Source: Phosphoribacter sp044220725
GTDB taxonomy: Bacteria; Actinomycetota; Actinomycetes; Actinomycetales; Dermatophilaceae
Direction of reading: 5' to 3'
DNA: 25,497 bases
Assembly (NCBI GenBank): GCA_044220725.1
Contig: JBGAQN010000037.1
Coordinates: forward strand, 1-25,497
Positions within the stretch are counted from its first letter, which is position 1, and every line of letters starts with the position of its first letter. The translations under genes were made by a program, and so were the position numbers. Below, in pieces: positions 21,271-25,497 of the stretch. A model generated the notes under the pieces. It saw only the letters and a list, made by a program, of their open reading frames with translations. It did no database searches and was not told the origin of the DNA.

Positions 21271-21810
21271 CTAGCCCGGGGGCAGGGGGGCGACGGCATA
21301 CAGGGGGTCGGTCTCGCTGCCGGCGAGCAGCGACCGGAACGCTTCGAGGTTGGCCAGTGACTCGCCGCGCGCCACCCGCCAGGCCCATTCACGCTTCATC
21401 GAGGTGAGGAAGCCCAGCGCCAACAAGTCGTTGAACGGCTCGTCGGCCGCCTCCAACAGCGCCCCGACGAGCAGGTCGAGATAGCGCGCATCCAACGCCG
21501 CCGTCGGCACCTGCCCGCGCACATACACGTCACCGGAGCCGTCGACGGCATACCCGAGCAGCGGCCGACGCATCACCCGGCGCAGCAGGTAGCGATAGAA
21601 CTCCGCGTGGTTCTCGTCCGGGTTGCGGATGACGAACGCGCTCACCGACGTCAGTTCCGCGCGCACGAGGAACGAGGCCACGGTCTTGAGTTTGCGCTCG
21701 CCCGGAATGGTGACAACCACCTCTCCGTCGCGCGCGCCCGGCTCGCTCGCCAGACCCGCATCGAGCAGGTATGCCGCGAGCGCCGCGCTCGCCCGCGCCG
21801 CACCTGTCAT
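21271..21810 (-). CDS. YbjN-domain protein (Rv0487-like)
   Basis: A 179-residue protein resembling the YbjN/sensory-transduction-regulator family, an alpha-beta fold related to type III secretion chaperones. Visible family features are GERKLKTVASFLVRAELTSVSAFVIRNP, the NHAEFYRYLLRRVMRRPLLGYAVDGSGDVY segment (adjacent Tyr/Arg helix and beta hairpin) and the ending DEPFNDLLALGFLTSMKREWAW. The biochemical role is unknown. The open frame reaches 21948 but that part overlaps the mshA 3' end, so I chose ATG at 21810, 62 bases after the mshA stop. The mshA-YbjN order is conserved in actinobacteria (mycobacterial Rv0486-Rv0487, as I recall). No clear ribosome binding site, so the start is moderately certain. 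Confidence 0.82.
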   Translation of the reverse strand: MTGAARASAALAAYLLDAGLASEPGARDGEVVVTIPGERKLKTVASFLVRAELTSVSAFVIRNPDENHAEFYRYLLRRVMRRPLLGYAVDGSGDVYVRGQVPTAALDARYLDLLVGALLEAADEPFNDLLALGFLTSMKREWAWRVARGESLANLEAFRSLLAGSETDPLYAVAPLPPG

Positions 21811-21872
21811 GCCTGCAGCGGCCGTCTCAGCAGCCGGGGTCGTCGTCGGAGCCCTTGCCCCAGCCGGGAGGC

Positions 21873-23180
21873 TTACGGCACCAGGGCCGCCGGGACTCCC
21901 GTCAGCAGGCTCGCGTCGGTGATCGGGGACGGGGTCTGCGTGCGGCATGCCTCACCGTAAGCCTGCAGCAGCCGTTCTGTCGTGGCGGCCCAGCCGAATC
22001 CGCTCGCGTGGCGCGCCGCCCGCTCCGCCAGCACCTCGCGCCGCGCCGGGTCGGCAAGCAGCCCGTCCAAGGCCTTAGCCCAGTCGCCGACGTCGTGACC
22101 GTCCACGAGCACTCCTGCATCCCCGACCGCCGTGGGCAGCCCGCCGACCTTGGCCGCGATCACCGGGGTGCCACAGGCCAGCGACTCAATGGCCACCAGC
22201 CCGAACGACTCGTTGTAGGACGGGACCGTCACGACGTCGGCCGCGCGGTACCACTGCGCGAGGGTCGCCCGGTCCGCCGGTGGCACAAACCGCACGTATG
22301 CCGTCATCCCCAGTTCCGCGGCCAACTTGGCCAAGCTCTCGGGATGCTCCAACCCGGAGCCGCTCGGGCCGCCGAGGATGCCGACGACCAGGTCGTCGGG
22401 GGTCCAGCCGGGGTGCTGGTCGAGCAGCTGCCGGGCCGCCTTGACGAGGAGGTCGGGAGCCTTGAGCGGCTGGATCCGACCGACGAACAGGAGCACGTGG
22501 GCGCGGTGCGGGAGGCCGAGGTGGGCGCGGGCGGCATACCGGTCGCCGGGGGTGAACACGTCGAGGTCGACGCCGGGTGGGACGACGGCGACTCGGGCGG
22601 GGTCGGCGGCATACAGGGAGACCAACTGGCACGCCTCGTCGGCGGTGTTGGCGGTGAGCAGGTCGGCGGCCTCGACCACCTGCGCCTCGCCGATCTCGCG
22701 GCCGGGCGGCTCGGGGCGCTCCCCCTCGGCGAGGGCAGCGTTCTTGACTCGGGCCATGGTGTGCATGGTGTGGACGAGCGGGGTGCGCCACCGGTCGGCG
22801 GCGAGCCAGCCGACCTGGCCGGAGAGCCAGTAGTGCGAGTGGACGACGTCGAACCAGCCCTCGGGACGGGCTGCCCCGGCCCGCATGACACCGGCCGCGA
22901 ACGCGCACAACTGGCCGGGCAGGTCGTTCTTGGCCAACCCCTCGTAGGGGCCGGCGGTGATGTGCCGGACGGTGACGCCAGGGGCGAGTTCGACGGTCGG
23001 CGGAAGGGCCCCCGTCGTGGCCCGGGTGAAGATCTCGACCTCGCGGTCGCGGCGGGCCAGCTGCTTGGCCACCTCGGCGATGTAGACGTTCATGCCGCCC
23101 GCATCGCCGGTGCCCGGCTGCTCCAACGGCGAGGTGTGGACGCTGAACATCGCGATCCGACGGATCTCATCCGGCGTCAC
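21873..23180 (-). CDS. mshA: D-inositol-3-phosphate glycosyltransferase MshA
   Basis: First committed enzyme of mycothiol synthesis: transfers GlcNAc from UDP-GlcNAc to 1L-inositol 1-phosphate. 435 residues, GT-B fold, GT4 family. The N-terminal Rossmann half has SPLEQPGTGDAGGMNVYIAEVA (acceptor region) and VVHSHYWLSGQVGW. The C-terminal half has VVPPGVDLDVFTPGDR, LLFVGRIQPLKAPDLLV and the E-x7-E motif YNESFGLVAIESLACGTPVIA. GTG at 23180 lies downstream of a GAGAGG stretch (nine-base spacing). The YbjN-like gene follows. The mycothiol it helps make is the cofactor of the dehydrogenase at 5540-6640. Three iterated motif copies lie in the coding sequence. Confidence 0.96.
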   Translation of the reverse strand: MTPDEIRRIAMFSVHTSPLEQPGTGDAGGMNVYIAEVAKQLARRDREVEIFTRATTGALPPTVELAPGVTVRHITAGPYEGLAKNDLPGQLCAFAAGVMRAGAARPEGWFDVVHSHYWLSGQVGWLAADRWRTPLVHTMHTMARVKNAALAEGERPEPPGREIGEAQVVEAADLLTANTADEACQLVSLYAADPARVAVVPPGVDLDVFTPGDRYAARAHLGLPHRAHVLLFVGRIQPLKAPDLLVKAARQLLDQHPGWTPDDLVVGILGGPSGSGLEHPESLAKLAAELGMTAYVRFVPPADRATLAQWYRAADVVTVPSYNESFGLVAIESLACGTPVIAAKVGGLPTAVGDAGVLVDGHDVGDWAKALDGLLADPARREVLAERAARHASGFGWAATTERLLQAYGEACRTQTPSPITDASLLTGVPAALVP

Positions 23181-23360
23181 AGTCCCCGATCCTCTCGCCG
23201 TGCGTCGTGGTGCAGGCGTGGCAGTTCCGTTGATGGCGATTTCAGCATGCGTCTGGGGTCAACACCGACACCCATGTCGAGATTCCCGGGCGGGCTGGGC
23301 AGCGAAGCCCGCCGGCGGGTGACCGCGGCGCCAGGTCGGCACCATGGCGGCGGCGCGGCA

Positions 23361-23373
23361 TACGCTGCCGCCT
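23361..23373 (+). promoter_or_regulatory. Putative -10 box for leaderless methyltransferase-like gene
   Basis: TACGCT (23361-23366), seven bases, GTG at 23374. The box overlaps the end of an iterated motif copy (GGCATAC, 23357-23363). Upstream, 23181-23356 is the divergent region shared with mshA; I see no clear mshA -10. Confidence 0.45.
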
Positions 23374-24171
23374 GTGAGCCGCGCGAAGCCCGAGGGGAGG
23401 ATCACCCGCGGGACGACCAACCCCAACCGGCTGCGCCGCGCCGACCGCTGGCTGGCCGGGACGCAGGCGTGGCGGCTGCGCGCGCCGATGGAGGCGCCGA
23501 TCGTCGTCGACCTGGGCTATGGCGCGTCGCCGGTGACGGCGGTCGAGCTGCACGAGCGGCTGCGGCGGGTGCGGCGAGACGTGCAGGTGCTCGGGTTGGA
23601 GATCGACCCGGAGCGGGTCACGGCCGCGGCCGGGCTCGAGCGGCCGGGGCTCGCCTTCGGGCTGGGGGGCTTCGAGGTGCCGACCACCGACGGACGTCCC
23701 GTGACGGTGGTGCGGGCCTTCAACGTGCTGCGGCAATACCACGAGGCGGAGGTCGCTCCGATCTGGGCGCGGTTGCGCTCCCGCCTGGCTCCCGAAGGCG
23801 TGCTCGTGGACGGGACGTGCGACGAGCTGGGGCGGCTGGCCTCATGGGTGGCGGTCGAGCGCGACGCTGGCCCCGTCAGCCTCACCGTGTCGATGCGGCT
23901 GCGCGGCCTAGTCACTCCGGCGGAGGTCGCCGAGCGCCTCCCCAAGGCGCTCATCCACCGCAACGTTCCCGACGAACGTGTCCACCGTTTCCTCGCCGCG
24001 CTGGACCAGGCGTGGCGGTATGCCGCGCCGCAGGCGGCATACGGGGCACGCGCGAGGTTCCTGGAGACGGCGTGGCGGTTAAAGGCCGACGGGTGGCCGG
24101 TGCTCGACGGGCCGGCGCGGTGGCGCCTGGGCGAGCTGAGCGTGCGGTGGGAGGCGGTCAGCCCTCGCTAG
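23374..24171 (+). CDS. SAM-dependent methyltransferase-like protein
   Basis: A 265-residue protein with a class I methyltransferase-like core. Motif I is VVDLGYGASPVTAVELHERL, motif II acidic end is LGLEIDPERV, and a later strand reads LAPEGVLVDGTCDELGRLASW, where SAM-binding proteins have their post-II/III motifs. The C-terminal half has LRGLVTPAEVAERLPKALIHRNV and a Trp/Arg-rich end. The substrate is unknown. I chose GTG at 23374 rather than ATG at 23344 because a TACGCT box lies seven bases before it. It is divergent from mshA, and its last 14 bases overlap the convergent cupin gene. The acidic residue and glycine pattern support SAM binding, but catalysis is not shown. Confidence 0.8.
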   Translation: MSRAKPEGRITRGTTNPNRLRRADRWLAGTQAWRLRAPMEAPIVVDLGYGASPVTAVELHERLRRVRRDVQVLGLEIDPERVTAAAGLERPGLAFGLGGFEVPTTDGRPVTVVRAFNVLRQYHEAEVAPIWARLRSRLAPEGVLVDGTCDELGRLASWVAVERDAGPVSLTVSMRLRGLVTPAEVAERLPKALIHRNVPDERVHRFLAALDQAWRYAAPQAAYGARARFLETAWRLKADGWPVLDGPARWRLGELSVRWEAVSPR

Positions 24172-24607
24172 CCGGGGTTGCCGGGGAGTCCTCGTCCTGG
24201 CGGGCGTAGTCGTCCTCGAGCCGCTCGATGTCGCTCTCGTCGAAGAAGCCGAACCCGACCTCGAGGATGCGGCCGGTCCGCTCGCCAGAGTTGGCAATTC
24301 GGTGGATCGCCCCCCGGGGCACCCACACGGTCTCCCCGACCTGGGCCACCCAGGTGCGCTCATCGACGGTGACCGTGATCGGCACGTCGAGGACTGTCCA
24401 CATCTCGCCCCGGTGTTCGTGCCGCTGCAGGCTCAGGCGGTGTCCGGCCTCGACGGTGATCGTCTTGACGGTCACCGTCTCGTTGGAGACGAACTGGGTG
24501 AAGGACCCCCACGGCCGCTCCGCCACGAAAATGTCGACCCGCGGGTCGCGCAGGCCCTCGGCGTATTCGGTGCGGTGATGGACGATCGGGGGTGGGGTGT
24601 CGTTCAC
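24158..24607 (-). CDS. Cupin protein, type II phosphomannose-isomerase-like
   Basis: A 149-residue single cupin domain resembling the C-terminal isomerase domain of bifunctional mannose-1-phosphate guanylyltransferase/mannose-6-phosphate isomerases. Visible are RPWGSFTQF near the start, cupin motif 1 ITVEAGHRLSLQRHEHRGEMWTV (metal ligands His, His, Glu) and motif 2 VGETVWVPRGAIHRIAN. A short acidic tail follows (EDDYARQDEDSP). Stand-alone domains of this type occur in actinobacteria and may isomerise mannose-6-phosphate, but specificity is inferred. I chose GTG at 24607 because AGGAG lies five to six bases upstream. Its 3' end overlaps the methyltransferase-like gene by 14 bases. Confidence 0.85.
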   Translation of the reverse strand: MNDTPPPIVHHRTEYAEGLRDPRVDIFVAERPWGSFTQFVSNETVTVKTITVEAGHRLSLQRHEHRGEMWTVLDVPITVTVDERTWVAQVGETVWVPRGAIHRIANSGERTGRILEVGFGFFDESDIERLEDDYARQDEDSPATPASEG

Positions 24608-24713
24608 GGGGCTCCTCTGTCGCCTGCCGCGGGTGCACAGGCACGACCGGCCAGTATGCCGCATGCCTCCCGCCGCACGCCGGTGACCACCCAGCACAGG
24701 ATCGTTTGGGCGA

Positions 24714-25037
24714 TCACCAGGGACCGTAGGGGCCCTGTCGTCCGCTACCGCCCCGTCCGCTCACCTGGGCCAAGGCGGGACGGACGTCAGCGAGGTAGAC
24801 CGCGGCGGCGACGAAGGCGATGACGCCGAACATCGAGAGCACGTTGGTGACGAACCCGACCGCCGTGGCCACGCCCAGGACGAGCAGCCAGAAGTTCTTG
24901 GTGCGCTTGCCAGCGGCGATGAACGCGTCCGGCCGGTGGCGCAGCGCGTCGACGAGCGCGAAGACCTCGGCGCCCAAGGCGAGCAGGCCGAGCACCATGA
25001 CGACGACACCTTGGACCGAGGAGATCGAGGACAACAT
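24714..25037 (-). CDS. DUF2516-family membrane protein
   Basis: A 107-residue membrane protein matching the actinobacterial DUF2516 pattern: helix VVVMVLGLLALGAEVFALVDALR, the signature loop RHRPDAFIAAGKRTKNFWL, a helix, then a third helix ending AAAVYLADVRPALAQV. The tail is Gly/Arg-rich. Function unknown. I chose ATG at 25037 (MLSSISSVQG) over the upstream ATG at 25061 because AGGAAGG lies about seven bases before it. It follows dtd on the same strand, with a GCGA microsatellite between them. The 106-bp gap to the cupin gene (24608-24713) holds one iterated motif copy and nothing else clear. Confidence 0.85.
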   Translation of the reverse strand: MLSSISSVQGVVVMVLGLLALGAEVFALVDALRHRPDAFIAAGKRTKNFWLLVLGVATAVGFVTNVLSMFGVIAFVAAAVYLADVRPALAQVSGRGGSGRQGPYGPW

Positions 25038-25071
25038 GCGCAGGCCTTCCTGGCGGAGCACGAGAAGCTGG

Positions 25072-25094
25072 GCGAGCGAGCGAGCGAGCGAGCG
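25072..25094. repeat. GCGA tetranucleotide repeat, 5.75 units
   Basis: Uninterrupted GCGA units from 25072 to 25094, followed by imperfect GCGA/GAGCGA copies to about 25119. It lies 35-57 bases upstream of the DUF2516 start, in the gap after dtd. Confidence 0.8.
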
Positions 25095-25127
25095 GGCGAA
25101 GCGAGTCGAGACGAGCGAACCGGGGGT

Positions 25128-25497
25128 TCAGACGTCCAGCACGAGGGTAACCGGGCCGTCGTTGACCAGGTGAACCATCATGTGGGCCCCGAAGGTTCCC
25201 GAGGCGACGGTAAGCCCCTCCACGCGCAGAGCAGCGGCGAGAGCGTCGACCAGCGGTTCGGCGACCGATCCGGGTGCTGCGGCGGACCACGACGGCCGCC
25301 GCCCCTTGCGGACATCGGCATACAGCGTGAACTGGCTGATGACGAGCACCGGCAGCCCGGCCTCGGCCACCGAACACTCCGCCCCTGGAGTGTCGTCCCC
25401 GTCCGCCCCGTCGAAGATCCGCAGGCCCGCGATCTTGCGGGCCATCCAGTCGACCTGAGTGGGTCCGTCGCCGTGCGTCACGCCGACGAGTGCCACC
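25128..25497 (-). CDS. dtd: D-aminoacyl-tRNA deacylase, 5' end outside the window
   Basis: Removes D-amino acids (and glycine from tRNA-Ala) from mischarged tRNA. About 123 C-terminal residues are present; the N-terminal ~25-30 residues with the RVxxASV start are cut off by the right window edge. The family's motifs are visible: LVGVTHGDG, KIAGLRIF, LVISQFTLYADVRKGRRPSW (SQFTL active-site motif) and near the end TFGAHMMVHLVNDGPVT, containing the N-x-GP-V-T cross-subunit motif. The first visible in-frame GTG (25494-25496) is an internal codon. A motif copy (TAT-GCC) encodes Tyr-Ala of FTLYAD. Confidence 0.92.
   Translation of the reverse strand, partial: VALVGVTHGDGPTQVDWMARKIAGLRIFDGADGDDTPGAECSVAEAGLPVLVISQFTLYADVRKGRRPSWSAAAPGSVAEPLVDALAAALRVEGLTVASGTFGAHMMVHLVNDGPVTLVLDV

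Larger units (their letters stand above)
1990..25323. repeat. Iterated octamer GTATGCCG, 40 core copies dispersed over the window
   Basis: Core GTATGCC or its complement starts at 1990, 2729, 2955, 4243, 5232, 5530, 6636, 6801, 7646, 8571, 9038, 9605, 11241, 11493, 11803, 12076, 12443, 12911, 13898, 14010, 14815, 14829, 15913, 16188, 18452, 18466, 19236, 19269, 21068, 21295, 21547, 21769, 22296, 22533, 22608, 23357, 24018, 24036, 24654 and 25317. Twenty are on each strand. All but 19236 extend to GTATGCCG, and about two thirds have a G before the core. Gaps of over 1.5 kb occur at 1-1989, 9612-11240, 16195-18451 and 19276-21067 (the hipBA module). Counted by eye, so one or two could be missed. 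Confidence 0.9.

Noticed and set aside
21771..24209. Plus-strand open frame of 812 codons
   Set aside because: It is antisense to the well-supported mshA gene and runs through the methyltransferase-like gene in another frame; the product is Arg/Gly/Pro-rich without recognisable domains. High G+C makes long spurious frames common.
1990..25323. Iterated motif as a Chi-like or chromosome-orienting polar site
   Set aside because: The 20:20 strand split in a single 25-kb replichore segment gives no sign of the polarity expected of Chi or FtsK-orienting sequences.

Overview
The window is chromosomal DNA from a high-G+C actinomycete. The markers are mycothiol genes (mshA, a mycothiol-dependent formaldehyde dehydrogenase), CarD, a SenX3/RegX3-type phosphate two-component pair, an LpqE-like lipoprotein, and many GTG starts. 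Gene order follows a block I recall from Streptomyces and mycobacteria (mshA, YbjN-like, gpm, phoU with senX3/regX3, carD, ispD/ispF, cysS, rlmB). The taxon cannot be fixed from sequence alone; a member of the Dermatophilaceae/Intrasporangiaceae is my guess. I saw no rRNA, tRNA, CRISPR array or insertion sequence.

Layout. 1-430: tail of an RDD membrane protein. 530-1989: a VKOR plus membrane-anchored thioredoxin-fold pair for disulfide formation. 2121-4656: rlmB and cysS. 4860-7171: formaldehyde detoxification genes (mscR plus a metallo-hydrolase) with a divergent winged-helix regulator. 7254-11127: an accessory block with a WXG100-like small protein, a 467-residue predicted type VII secreted protein, a membrane protein and two 223-residue unknowns. 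11223-14626: ispF, a P-loop kinase, an SDR, a small lipoprotein, ispD and carD; the usual ispD-ispF pair is split. 14913-18392: lipoprotein, regX3, senX3, phoU. 18510-19244: gpmA. 19476-21022: a hipBA toxin-antitoxin module between two 45-bp direct repeats. 21271-23180: YbjN-like gene and mshA. 23374-25497: methyltransferase-like protein, cupin, DUF2516 membrane protein and the end of dtd.

The most striking feature is not a gene. The 7-mer GTATGCC occurs 40 times (20 per strand), and 39 copies extend to GTATGCCG. Chance would give only a few. The copies lie in all kinds of sequence and reading frames, force rare codons such as ATA, supply two start codons, and twice form long intergenic palindromes. 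The pattern resembles the DNA-uptake sequences of Neisseria and Pasteurellaceae, although no function is shown here.

Other notable signals are eight genes with a TANNNT box 6-7 nt before the start codon (probable leaderless transcripts), a three-site operator with exact 26-bp spacing before hipB, a PHO-box-like array before phoU, and the direct repeats bracketing hipBA. mshA (mycothiol synthesis), mscR and the adjacent hydrolase (mycothiol-dependent formaldehyde removal) form one functional theme; senX3, regX3 and phoU form the phosphate-sensing theme.
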